From: Membranipora membranacea
Taxonomy: Eukaryota; Bryozoa; Gymnolaemata; Cheilostomatida; Membraniporidae
Length of the DNA stretch: 64,000 bases
Reading direction: 5' to 3'
NCBI GenBank assembly: GCA_914767715.1
Contig: OU612067.1
Span: 17,181,001-17,245,000, forward strand
How positions within the stretch are numbered: position 1 is the stretch's first letter; each line of letters starts with the position of its first letter. The notes under the pieces were generated by a model. The model saw nothing but the letters and a program-made list of their open reading frames with translations. It was not told the DNA's origin and ran no database searches. Shown here piece after piece: positions 49,337 through 64,000 of this stretch. The position numbers and the translations under genes are program-made.

Positions 49337-50397
49337 TTCATTTCATGCAAAGACTGAATATATTATATCACTTTTTCCCTTGTCCCTTTTATGACATTAT
49401 TCTGTTTGGTGATACAAATAGTGTATTTGACACTTGAAATGTAGTTAGTTGGCCAGATTTAGGTGCTGGGTCATTTTGCCTATGGCCCTGCAATATCTAT
49501 ATTTTTGTTACCACTTAGTCGTGCTAATCATACAAGAATTTAAAGGTTATCGACTGTTGAAGGAGAATGATATTTTTGAATTTTTCTGTCAAACATTTAG
49601 TTTTCTTGGTGACATTCTATTTGGTTGTATTCTTTGGATCTTCTTCCCAAATACAGAACAAATCTCTGTTGACGAAAAATAACTGGGTTCTTCCTTTGGG
49701 TTATCAGATGAATCTAGAGCTGTAATTAAATTTTCCACCATCTAAATGTATGTGTCAGACCAAGGAGTTAGAGTCTCTAACTCCTTAGTCAGACGAAGTT
49801 CATTTATAATTACACAAACCAAATTGGGTGACCACAATTTTCCCTGAAAGAAAACCTATGCATTGGTCTTTCTCATTTAAGCTTCACACATGAGGGATTG
49901 GTTGTATCATAAAGAGACAAACTCCATGTACTGAACGGTCTGATCCCACCTGGGAGTTTAGGGGAAATTAAACACCCTGACCTCATTGAGAACACAGTTT
50001 ATATTGGAGTTGTCAAGCCATTTGAGCATTTACATTGAGTTGTGCACTCCTGTTGATACAACAGGAATTCCCAGCTTGTTCCCTGGTGTAACCCAGACCA
50101 ACGGATCGATTCAAAAAGAACCACTTGACATAGGTATCATAGTGTGCTAGCTGATTGAAGTATTGAAATTGTCTAGGTTAGGGCTGTGGCTCGATTAAAA
50201 AGGAAATCTGGAGCCAATCATCACCATCACCTGAATGAGAGACCACTGAGCTAGATTCATGCTTTCAGGACTTGGATTCACCAGTCAACAGTGATTCCCT
50301 TAGCATTACCATCAGAGTGAGACAGAGTTCAACCAATATATTCGGCGGTACTCCAAGTACCTAGTTACAAATATAACACATACAAAAAATCCATAAA
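49337..50397. other. Intergenic region, CARD gene to UBE2D
   Basis: Same-strand neighbours; it should hold the CARD 3' UTR and the UBE2D promoter. A 12-bp-arm palindrome AAGGAGTTAGAG-T-CTCTAACTCCTT is at 49762-49786. No exon is seen. Confidence 0.4.
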
Positions 50398-53986
<3,589 letters not shown>

Positions 53987-54403
53987 GGGCTGATCACTGT
54001 ACCGTCGTCAAAACTACCAACATACGAGCAATCAACTATAGGCAAAACCCACTAAACATTTTTTTGTAACGAGCATCGTAACTTTATCTAAAAAAGCAAT
54101 AATAACAGTTGACTGTCTGTGTTTACCATGTGATTTTCTACTAATTTAGCTAATTCACTCAACTCAGGTGGTGTTACTGAACAGTGAAAATTGCTTTGTA
54201 CTAGCATGGCACTAGATGTTTAGGTGTAAGAGTAACTGATCTATTATTGGAATATTAATTGCTGCTATGTTGGTATCGATGCTTATTTTAGACGCTGTTT
54301 TTTACTATTCTCCCTATATCACAATTCCTAAAGATAAAGAGTATAAATGCCTGTTTTCACTTTCTGAAAATGTATAATTATCTTGTTCTATGTTGACTGT
54401 GCT

Positions 54404-54409
54404 AATAAA
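54404..54409 (+). terminator. Likely UBE2D polyadenylation signal
   Basis: AATAAA about 420 bases after the UBE2D stop. Another lies near 55203. Confidence 0.4.
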
Positions 54410-55263
54410 TGCAAATTTCATAGCCTAAAAGTTTCGATATTTTGAATATCACTGATCACAGCTTGGGATATTCTCATGTATCTCTATCTCATTACATAAT
54501 TGTGTAAAACAGGTTATATAGGACTTAGTTTTTCCTTAAGCTAGGCCAAAGATGGTCATGATCCCCTTAATTTTGCTCAGTGTAGAGCTCTTTTTTTGAT
54601 GAGGTTATAAGTTGGAGATGACAAAAGTTAGGATTGAAAACAAGATCGTTTACGTTGGCCACAGTCCTTTTAATTTTGCTCAGTACATAATCCTTTATTT
54701 GAGATATAGGTTGTAAGTTTGAGCTGACGAAAGATAGAATGGAGAAAAATAAACCCCTTATGACGTAGTTCACATGCTGCTTCCCAAGTAATCAAAATCT
54801 TTCGTTGCATTTTTACTGAGCAAGACTGTTAGGCAAACTTGATCTGCAAATGAATCATTGTGTATCAGCTATACCTAAAAGAAAAATCTCTGCTGAATTC
54901 ATTTATGATCATCCTAATGACAGTCAAAACTTGCACAAGTACCACAAAGCAGAATGCATTGATAGAGTTATTCTGTTGATTGTCACCAGAGCAACTGTAA
55001 TTCATGACATCTGACCATCTGCCATAACATGTTATGACCATCTCTCTTCACTCTTCAAGTGTTTGTACACCAGGTAAGCTCCGAAAGTAGAGGTCAGACA
55101 AGTTCATTGGTTCCACACAAGGGCCAGTAGACACTAATGTATTAGAAAATTATCTTGTGTTCTGTTGTGGATTTTGACTTGTTCTTTGCTTGAAATGATG
55201 AATAAAGATCTTGGCATGGTTTTTTTTCAATAATTGTATTGTATTGAGTCGTAGCAGCAGTCT

Positions 55264-55295
55264 CCATCATCACATCAGTGAGGATGTGATGATGG
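55264..55295. repeat. Hairpin, 13-bp perfect arms
   Basis: CCATCATCACATC and its exact complement flank the loop AGTGAG. Confidence 0.75.
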
Positions 55296-56076
55296 CCTTG
55301 GATCTGCTAATTCTCTTGCGGCGTTACGAATCGTTTCAATTGTAGATGTTCACCAGACCTCTCACCTTGATTCTTTGTATCACCGCAAGATTTTCTTTGC
55401 TTAAGGTAGAGACACGGGTCAGCAAATAAGGACTTTCTATACACCGTTGGAAAGCTGCTGAGCTACTGAACATTAATAGCTCATCAAAAGCGTGAATGGA
55501 TGACGTTGCATCGTTTTATCGGAGAAATGAGACCGAAAAGGCTGTTTTTAGCAAAGTGGATTGCTACGCTACATTGATTGCTAGAAATTTCAAAACAGGT
55601 TATATTCATTCTTAAAGACATAGTTCATCCTAATGTATGGTTGAAAATAGTATTGGATGAGCCCAAAGTGGCTTTTCACTTCACGTCATAATGAGTGTGG
55701 TTTTTTAAATTTGATGATATAATGTGAAATGATTTGAGACAGTTTGAATAAAAAGGAGCCAAATTTTTTGCTACTTTTTCACTGAATTGCTGTTTAAATG
55801 ACACACAACATAAATTTCAGCCTTATACAGGTATTGGAGTAGAGGTTGCGCTTGTAATCAGCTGTGCAGTGTACAGTTGTACTGGTAATTGAAACGAAAA
55901 ACATGGTACACTCTCTGTTTTTTTTCGAGTTTCTACTTGTTCATCGCGCAGTGATTGGAATTTCAGAGTACAGTACAGTTCTAGAAACGAGATGATTCTT
56001 CTTATGAAGACTTATTACTTTCATTTTAACTCATTTTCATTGCCTTTCGATGATGTACAGCTAGCCATTGCATAGC

Positions 56077-56138
56077 CTGTCTTGACAAGCTTGGCTGTAT
56101 GGGGGGGGGGAGTGGGGAAACAAAGCTTGTCAAGACAG
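56077..56138. repeat. CTGTCTTGACAAGCTT hairpin, copy B
   Basis: CTGTCTTGACAAGCTT and AAGCTTGTCAAGACAG are perfect 16-base inverted arms around a G-run. The arms match those at 28439-28506. Confidence 0.75.
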
Positions 56139-56416
56139 ATTAGCGATTTGCCTAGCAGCCAGGCCCAGGTATGCTTCAATGAGCATTTAAACCATTCTTA
56201 TAAAATTTGTAATAGACTTGTTTATAAAGAAGACAACTCTACATCCCTTTCATTGTTAGTGTCCTATATACATGTAGCTTTGAAATTCTTATATGACAAA
56301 TCAGAGAGCACAAAACCATGGATGCAATGGTTGGGAAAAAAACCCCTTGTGTATGTTACTTTGTTACATATAACAAACGCCAAACTCGGAAACCTAGAAA
56401 ATTTGTTTGATAACTT

Positions 56417-56650
56417 GTAGGAGGTAGCTCAGTTGGTTAGAGCGCCTGCCCTCAATTGTGCAAGCATTGAAGGTATTGGGTGCGAATTCCGCTGCAGTCT
56501 ACCAACTGCTGGGCTCAATTGACGCCCCAGGTGTGCTCCGACCTGCCTGCAAACTGAGAGCAACTTGGCGCCAAATACGGCGGCCGCGCCCTTAAGGCAA
56601 TGATATTTCTCAGTCTTTGGACATAGACAAACATGCGATTTTAACCCAAT
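56417..56650 (+). mobile_element. tRNA-derived SINE, copy 4
   Basis: Plus-strand copy: GGTAGCTCAGTTGGTTAGAG (A-box), GGGTGCGAATTCC (B-box), body CTCCGACCTGCCTGCAAACT, end near ATTTTAACCCAATCC. It has the best-preserved head of the four copies. Confidence 0.8.
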
Positions 56651-58259
56651 CCTATAACGGAGAGTGAGCCTCCCTGAGAGGGTGGTTATGTGTACCCGCT
56701 GCTGTCATATACTTGTTTTGATAATTTTCTGATAGCTTACTTTGTTTCACAGTGACACTCAGGCTGTTTTCCTTTGTCATCTTCTTTTTGTCTGTCTACA
56801 ATATGCACACTTGTGGCACTGGCATTACGGATTGGAGAGCCATATGACACCATGTCAGCTCTGAAATGTGTATCGTTAACCATGACCATAACTCACAAAG
56901 GGTCTCATCCCTATGATGGAGTAGATTGTTCTTGATATGAAACAAGTGAATTATATATTATGCATAGGTTCGCAAAATTGGTGAGCAATACGATTGTGTA
57001 CATATTTTGAAGCATAATTATGGAAAAATTATCACTAAATTTCCAAACCTGTGCAAACATTTTCAGCTGAGGCAACAATAGAGTTAGTCTAAGTGCTAAG
57101 ATGGCAACAAGTGGGAGGAGGTGGACATCTCAAACTGTTGATGATTATCATTGTTACTTCCATAAGTGAGATGGTTCTGGGGGTTATGCAATTAGAAACA
57201 GCCAAAATTGCTTTCAGATCGCTCAGTCATTGATGGAACTATATACATTCTGAGCGAGCGATTTGGGAGCGATTTTGTCTAATTGAAAGACCAAGTGAGT
57301 GATAATTCTGAGCGATGTGATAGATGATAACCTGCATTAGTAAAGCATCACTCTTTCTAATTGAAAGACCCCCCAGGGTTGGTTTTCATGCATGTACACA
57401 TCATTTTAGAATCGAAGCAGAGTGTGTAAATGGCTGCCACATCATGACTATACCACATCAGCATTGGTTCCTTAACCACTCTTGATGTAACAAACTTGGG
57501 ACTACATCTTACATCAATTGTTCGGTTATAATGGAATCGATTGATTTTCTCGCCTACTCCATTACACAGGGACTCCATGCAGAAATGGTGGTAAGCATTG
57601 ATATGAATATATATCACCGGTGACATTGAGAGCTCCTGGACTGTCTGGGAGAGCTAGTTGATAAGGATACCTGGTGGCGAAGGGTCAGCAGATAAATGCC
57701 TGGCACCAGGGGCCCTGCATGGCAAATGAGATCATGACCGGAACTATTGTGATTGAGGCGAAAAGGAAGAATGGGGTCTCCGTGAAGTAATGGGTGCTAG
57801 AGATCTTTCTTAAAAACAGAGATACTTCTTTGGATGATAAATTTATATGCTCTTATAATATTTCTACATCTCTAATAATATCTCTAGTTTCAGATCCGTG
57901 CATTTAGTGTTTTCTCAGTCTGACAAGTATCTATGTATAAATAGTTTGAGCTCAAAAAACCTTTTATTTATGTAAGAATATAAAACTGGGGAATAACTAG
58001 AAAATGTCAGAAAACATGAGCACGGTTCTGGATTACTCAGATCGTGGGTGGACTAACACCTGGTCATAAACTGCTCAAAATATTGAAAAAAAAAGAATAA
58101 TACTTCTAAGCTGACGGATCTCAAAACAACCGCTCTGAATATCAGATTCTAAGATAGTCAATGCACAAAATTCCATCTTTGGTTTAATCTCATGGCCTGC
58201 CTGCACACAAAGTGACCGCGATAACAGCTTTATTATGTCGATACATGTTTACAAGGTAA

Positions 58260-61200
58260 TTACTTGCCAGGCATCGGATATTCGACAGCAAAGGACTCAA
58301 TTTCCTCTTTAAGTGCTGCCAGACGCTTTCCAAAGACTTCATTGGCACTGGTTGCCTTGAAATCCTTCAGTGTGGTAGTGGGGCGGTTGGCTTGTATTTC
58401 TTGAGCCAATGTCACGCCTGAAACACAATAATATATATCTTTATATTGTAAAAAATGCTGCCATATTGACAGTATGCACTGTGACAAATGTTTAGAAAGA
58501 CTATAGAAAATACAACTACATGAAAATAGAATCCATCATTGAAATCTATCATCTAAAAGCTAAGAAAATAGTGGAAGTGCTCTGTTTATCACACTCACTT
58601 GCACTTTATTGATCAGGTTTTTTGGATTATTATTTGAGGATGACCGTTGAATAATATCTACTCATGTACATAAAATCTCTCTCAGGACGATGTGTATTAA
58701 TTGAATTGAAAGGAGAGTGGAGGGAGTTCAATGATCAAGGAGTAAAAAAATCCTCTTTTTGAGCTGATAGGGCCATCTTAACATAAATATATGCCAACCA
58801 ATCAGATCATCTCCCTGTATCAGTTATTATTAGATGTTAAAATTATAAAATTGAGTTATTAAAGTCAGCAAGCTAGGTTTCATACCTTGATGAATAAACA
58901 GAGCTACTTTCTTGAACTCTTCCTCCTTGAAGCCCCTTGAGGTGAGAGCTGGAGATCCGAGTCGGATACCCGATGGACTGAGTGCTGACTTATCTCCGGG
59001 ACACGTGTTCTTGTTAGCTGTGATGGAGATATTCTCCAGTATGTATTCCACCTTAGACCCGGTCAGCTTCTGGGGTTTGAAATTGACCAGAAGTAAATGG
59101 GTGTCTGTTCCACCTTGAGAAAAAGAGAAGAAATCAAAATCAAGCTAACTTTCCAGTGTAATTCAAACAGCATAATATGCATCCGTGAGGCTAAGCAGTA
59201 GAAATATCACATCAAATATGCAGGCATCAACACATATTTTGATATATTTTCTTATAACATTTTAAAATTGGGAGTTTGTCTCTAGGCATCCTTATTTGAT
59301 TGAGTTATGGAAGCAGATTTCTCTCCAAAACAAGTAACTTAGTGGGTTGAGTGGTTGGATGCAGTGTGTTAAGCTACCAACGTCCAACTCTGGGAACAAT
59401 TAATAGCCCTAAATGATAACTCATACTAACCTGTGACTAGAGTGTAACCATATTTGGTTAGAGATTCACCAAGGGTTTTAGCGTTGGCTATCACCTGATT
59501 GATGTAAGTTTTGAAGGCTGGGGACTGAGCTTGCTTCAGTGCCACAGCAACACCTAAAACAACAGCAAATATGTTAGCTATGAGTCTGACAATTAATTTG
59601 AAATCATTTTGAATTTCCTTTCGAGCATCACAGGAAAAAGTCTTGACAGCAGTGATGGCTGTGCAATACTACCGTCAGCTGTCTAGTTTAAGCGATCAAG
59701 CGTTGCCCAGAGTTTAAGGTCAGTGGTATTCCACTATCAACCACAATCCAATCAATGTGGAATGTGTTTGATACAGAAATGCTACTACCATCAACCTGGG
59801 CATCTTTTGTGCACATAAAATAACTAGTCAGCTGCCATGGTCCGTGACCAACACAGAAATTCAGCGTCAACGTTATGATCACCATCACAAACTTATATAT
59901 ACTGGAGTTTTCAGTGAACACTTTTGCAATGAGGAGACAACTCTAAATAATTCGGTTTTGATTTCTTTGCGCTTTCATTAACATATTGTTGTCCATGTGA
60001 ACTTACCAGCTATCTGATGCATATGAGGTCCACCCTGTAGACCTGGAAACACGGCTTCGTTGATTGGATTCTCAATATCATACTTGATTTCTTTACCATT
60101 CTTGTCTACTGATCTTACTCCTAAAGAAAAATCAGAAAATAAATTTATAGGAGGTTTATTGCTGAATTCTGTTGCGTAGTGTCTTGCACCATAATGAAAT
60201 ACTAGATATATAAAACAAATCGTCTGCCTTGTGTGTATTTTCCTTACCATAAAGCTAACAAGCTATCTATAATGTACATACAAACCTATTACATCATTTG
60301 CTTGAGCATGTGCCTACTATATACATAAGATATCCGAATCAAATCATAAAACTAGCAATGTTAGCATAACAAGGTGACTAAAAGGACTCGCTAAAAACAA
60401 TGCATTTGTACTAGCCTGAGAATCTCATGTTCAAGCTGTTTTGACCAAGAACTTTATTGATTGGACCTAGGGAATTCTCATTTAAAAGGGCATATTTGGA
60501 TTGACTTTTTAACAAAGATGACTTTGGCACCAACCTCTCCTGAAGAATATCATGCCAGATCTAGGACCTCTCAGAGATTTGTGTGTGGTGGTCGTCACGA
60601 TGTCGCAGTACTCAAACGGATTATTGACTGAGTCAGCAGCAACCAAACCGCTGACGTGAGCCATATCGGCCAATAAGAAGGCACCAACTTCATCAGCGAC
60701 AGCTCTGAACTTAGCATAGTCCAAGTTTCGTGGATAGCAGGAAGTTCCTGCAAATACAATATTGATAAAGTGATTTACATGCAGCTAGTGTAACTGTAGT
60801 TGCAACTTACAGGAAGCAACTATAAAAATGCCAATTGGCTATTCTTTTATTCTACATTTGTTTCACTTTTTTGGAGATTAAAGTAAATACGTGAACTCGT
60901 TCTCATTGCTTGACATGGAAATTTCACATACCTACAAAAAAATCTCTCAGGCGACTCACTCCTCATAAAATATCATTCTAATTAAATTACGCAAGTACAA
61001 ATTGACAGGATGAAGGACTGTTTTATTATTCTAGAATATTGCTTGAGGTTGATAGGTTCTGTGGTATGAGCAATAAACTCCCTCTCCTCCAAGAGGGAGT
61101 TCACTGGTATGACACTTCAATGGTTGATAGTTCCTCATTCAGCCCAAATCAAACCAATAGCAAAACAACTCATCCCATATTGTAGTATACTATGAAATGA

Positions 61201-63908
61201 GGGCTAGTTGTCTATTGAAACATCAGCATGTATGGAGCGTGTCCTGTGAATGATGTGGTTTGTGGTCAGTGTTATTTAGTCCGCATGGCAAAATCCTGTC
61301 TATAAATGGTGAGTAAACAAGTTTAGTACATACCTGCTATGATCATCTTTGGTTTGAAGAGTTTGGCTGTATAGAGAAGTTGGTCGAAGTCTATAAGTCC
61401 TGTCTCAGGGTTAGTTTTATATGGGAACGACTCAAAGAAGACGGAGGTAGCTGATATTTTTTTAGTAGCTGTCATGAATCCATGTGTAAGATGACCACCA
61501 TCAGGCAAATCCAGGCCCATGATACGTCCTGGAAGGGCATGAAAAATGAACAAACATGATTATCTCAAAATTAATACAGATAACTTTCATACAAATAAAT
61601 TTACCTACATACAAATCAAAATAAACACATATAACTTGTTAATTAATTTTGCTTGGCCACGATTATTAGACAAAGTTGATTTTTCAAGTTTTTCAATAAA
61701 ATTATTGCCTGTAGATCTGAAGCCATCATTTCATTTCTAACCTTTTTTTTTTACCCAGTTTGTCTAGTTAGCCTGGGCAGGCTGTTGGGGTGGGGATACC
61801 CACCCACCCCTGACAGCCTGCCTAGGCTATGGTATAGTCGAGACAACACAAAATCTACGTGATAAATTTGAATATCACTGTAACCCCTTTATATTAATCT
61901 TTGGCTGCCAAAATAACCCACAAGGCCAAATTACATCACATTTTAGTCCACGACTAGAAAACCAGAGCATTCTTGATTATGATATGATGGTAGCACATTT
62001 TCAGTCAGTCAGTTTCTAATCTAACTGATCTTCAGACAGATTTTTAACTGGCAGACATGGTATCACTTATACAACCGCTGATCAGGGTGTAGTGATGTTT
62101 GACATGACTTGATGAATGAAAGCCATAAATAAAACCAAATTTTTTCAGGGGTGACATATTTTGAAACTTTTGATTGTGTTTAGGACTTCAATTTTATTGT
62201 GATATAACGATAGATAAATTAACTTGGTCTAAAGATTTATGGAATAAAGGAATCCAAGTCCTTGATTGAATTGATTATTTATCCACATGAAATTAGCCTG
62301 CTGGCATCTTCATTTCCTGAACATAGAGATAAATAACAAAATCATCTTTGTTAGATGATTGCATTCTGTTCTACAAAAAATGAGCGGATGAATGGGCAGA
62401 TATGCTATCGATTTTAGGACATTTAACAATGACACATAATTTTTTATTGATTTGGAAAAACTAACAAAAGATGATTTATGATTCATTACTCACTGAAGCA
62501 TCAAACAATTAAAAGAGCGGGAATATTGAACGGTGCTTTTTACCACAAAAGGCAATTGATACATTTTTAAGTGCAATTTTTGTGTGAGACAGATATTGAA
62601 CAATATTTGCAGTGGTGGCCACTGCAGTAACAGTACTTTCTGTGGTAGATTGTTTCCAGCGATTAAAAGAAGTGCGTTTAAGATGCTTTCAATCTACATG
62701 CGTCAGCCTTTACTCAAATTTGCCTCGATATTCTGCACGTTTCACACAATGAAGTTGACAAAGGCAATCTACAAATTTGCTTTATGCAAAAGAAGACTTG
62801 GGCATTTTTGAGTGCACTGATCATGACGCCATAGCGAAAGGTTTTAGACACTTAAAAAGGGAAGTTCTTGATTCAAAGCCACAGCGATATAAGGATTTAC
62901 AAACTAATAAGCTGCAAATTAAAGACTGCCATCACTTTCGGACTTAACTGTAATTGTTATAATTCAAATATGTGGACATGACAATGGCACTGTGAGCGCA
63001 TCTTTGATAATCTTGCTTACCATGAGGACCAACAACTGCAGTGTAGACAGCAAAGTTAGCTGGGGATCCTGAGTAGGGTTGTACATTAACCCCCCACTTC
63101 TCAGAGTCAAGCCTGTATGTCTCAAGTGCTCTCTTCTGACATAAAATCTCCAGTTCATCGCAATGCTCCTGTCCTCCATAATACCTGAGAGAAAAGTTAA
63201 ATATATTTTTACATCACCTCCAAAGTTGATAATTTTTGTTAGAGGGTGTATAGTCCTACAATGAAGTACCAGGGTTATTGGTACTTATTTCACTGTTCTT
63301 TTATTTTATGGTGCTAATCTTTTCCAACGTAGGTAAGTGGTTATGACGTCATCCCAATTTATCACTGTTTGCCTTTTATATAGCTACTTGCTCAGATATT
63401 GTCCTATTAATCCCTATTTGCGTGGTTAAGCTTTATGCATAATAGTTTTCACAAACAAGCGATTATCATAGCTACTGCCAAACCAGATGTACTAAAACAC
63501 ACAGCTAGGTTTGTAAATAAGTTTCAGGACGCTGTTAAAGCATGTTCTTTTAGGCTTGGCATGCATCAAGGATTTATAGTCGCCTAGTATAGCTAAAATA
63601 AAAAGTATTTGCCAAAAAAAAGGCTCTGACAACCCTGGTTTTATTCTTTATTCTCTAACAAAGCACATATGTTACCAGTACTATAAATCCTACCTTCTTC
63701 CAGGGTATCCCTCACTGTATCTGTTAGTAAAACAAGAGCCCAGACAGTCGAGTACAGCTTGGCTGGTGAAGTTCTCTGAGGCGACCAGCTCTAGACCACG
63801 AACCTGTCTCTGCTTCTCTTTGTGGATAAGCTCTGCAACCTCTGGGTCCACTTGATCAACACCCAACTTCAAATCATCTCCAACTACGTGTACGCTTGTT
63901 CCGTTCAT
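58260..63908 (-). CDS. SHMT: Serine hydroxymethyltransferase, cytosolic type
   Basis: PLP enzyme that interconverts serine plus tetrahydrofolate with glycine plus 5,10-methylene-THF, the main feed of one-carbon metabolism. Exons 63908-63694, 63184-63021, 61528-61334, 60747-60535, 60120-60007, 59553-59431, 59113-58886 and 58417-58260 total 1410 nt, 469 aa, normal for SHMT1. Motifs: [73 protein letters not shown] and the PLP site [14 protein letters not shown] with Lys248. Later [13 protein letters not shown] and [15 protein letters not shown] complete the fold. The N-terminus ([12 protein letters not shown]) has no mitochondrial leader, so a cytosolic form is inferred; an upstream leader exon beyond the window is possible. 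Confidence 0.98.
61769..61829. repeat. TAGCCTGGGCAGGCTG hairpin in SHMT intron
   Basis: TAGCCTGGGCAGGCTG with GGGGTGGG pairs with CCCACCCC and CAGCCTGCCTAGGCTA. A half-copy, GACAGCCTGCCCAGGCTA, occurs at about 20987-21004 in the copine gene. Confidence 0.7.
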
Positions 63909-64000
63909 ATTGCAGACTGACTTCTGGTGTTCACTATAAATTCATTAACAATGCTTAATAAGTAGTTCATGGTTATGGTTAAAAGAAAAATTATTGTGAG

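Larger units (their letters stand above)
53987..58259. other. Convergent 3' region, UBE2D / SHMT
   Basis: 4.3 kb without a recognised gene. UBE2D probably ends at AATAAA 54404-54409. It also contains a SINE (56417-56650) and hairpins at 55264-55295 and 56077-56138. The rest is unassigned. Confidence 0.45.

Noticed and set aside
56417-56490. Functional tRNA gene
   Set aside because: The head is tRNA-like, but the same body follows it in three other copies, so it is a SINE.

Overview
The window is AT-rich, intron-rich genomic DNA from an invertebrate animal. Evidence: GT-AG introns of roughly 0.1-2 kb, tRNA-derived SINEs, and a metazoan gene set (STAT, copine, CARD-caspase-type protein, ACBD5, ABHD11). 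I cannot place the phylum from sequence alone. Exon models below were built by hand from splice signals and reading phase. Every model except the 5'-incomplete STAT closes in frame from ATG to stop.

Layout. 31-3252 (+): last four coding exons of a STAT transcription factor, cut by the left edge. 15545-4641 (-): a PTB/PID-like adaptor of 12 coding exons with two alternative first exons; several introns carry transposon remnants. 15.5-19.9 kb: gene-poor, dominated by a 2.5 kb non-autonomous inverted-repeat transposon (16653-19140) with a smaller element nested in it. 32313-19933 (-): a complete copine (two C2 domains plus vWA) with a tandem pair of apparently mutually exclusive C2A exons. 33337-35759 (+): ABHD11-like alpha/beta hydrolase, divergent from the copine. 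43079-36822 (-): ACBD5-like peroxisome-ER tether with ACBP domain, FFAT-like motif, coiled coil and tail anchor. 45492-49336 (+): CARD plus caspase-fold protein whose active-site motif is degenerate, probably a pseudo-caspase. 50398-53986 (+): ubiquitin-conjugating enzyme UBE2D. 63908-58260 (-): cytosolic-type serine hydroxymethyltransferase.

The neighbours form no operon-like pathway; this is ordinary animal synteny with divergent (copine/ABHD11, ACBD5/CARD protein) and convergent (STAT/PTB, ABHD11/ACBD5, UBE2D/SHMT) pairs. The unusual material is (1) the CARD pseudo-caspase, (2) the duplicated copine exon pair, (3) the alternative starts of the PTB gene, and (4) dense short inverted repeats, including three terminal-inverted-repeat elements that each carry an internal tRNA-like segment.
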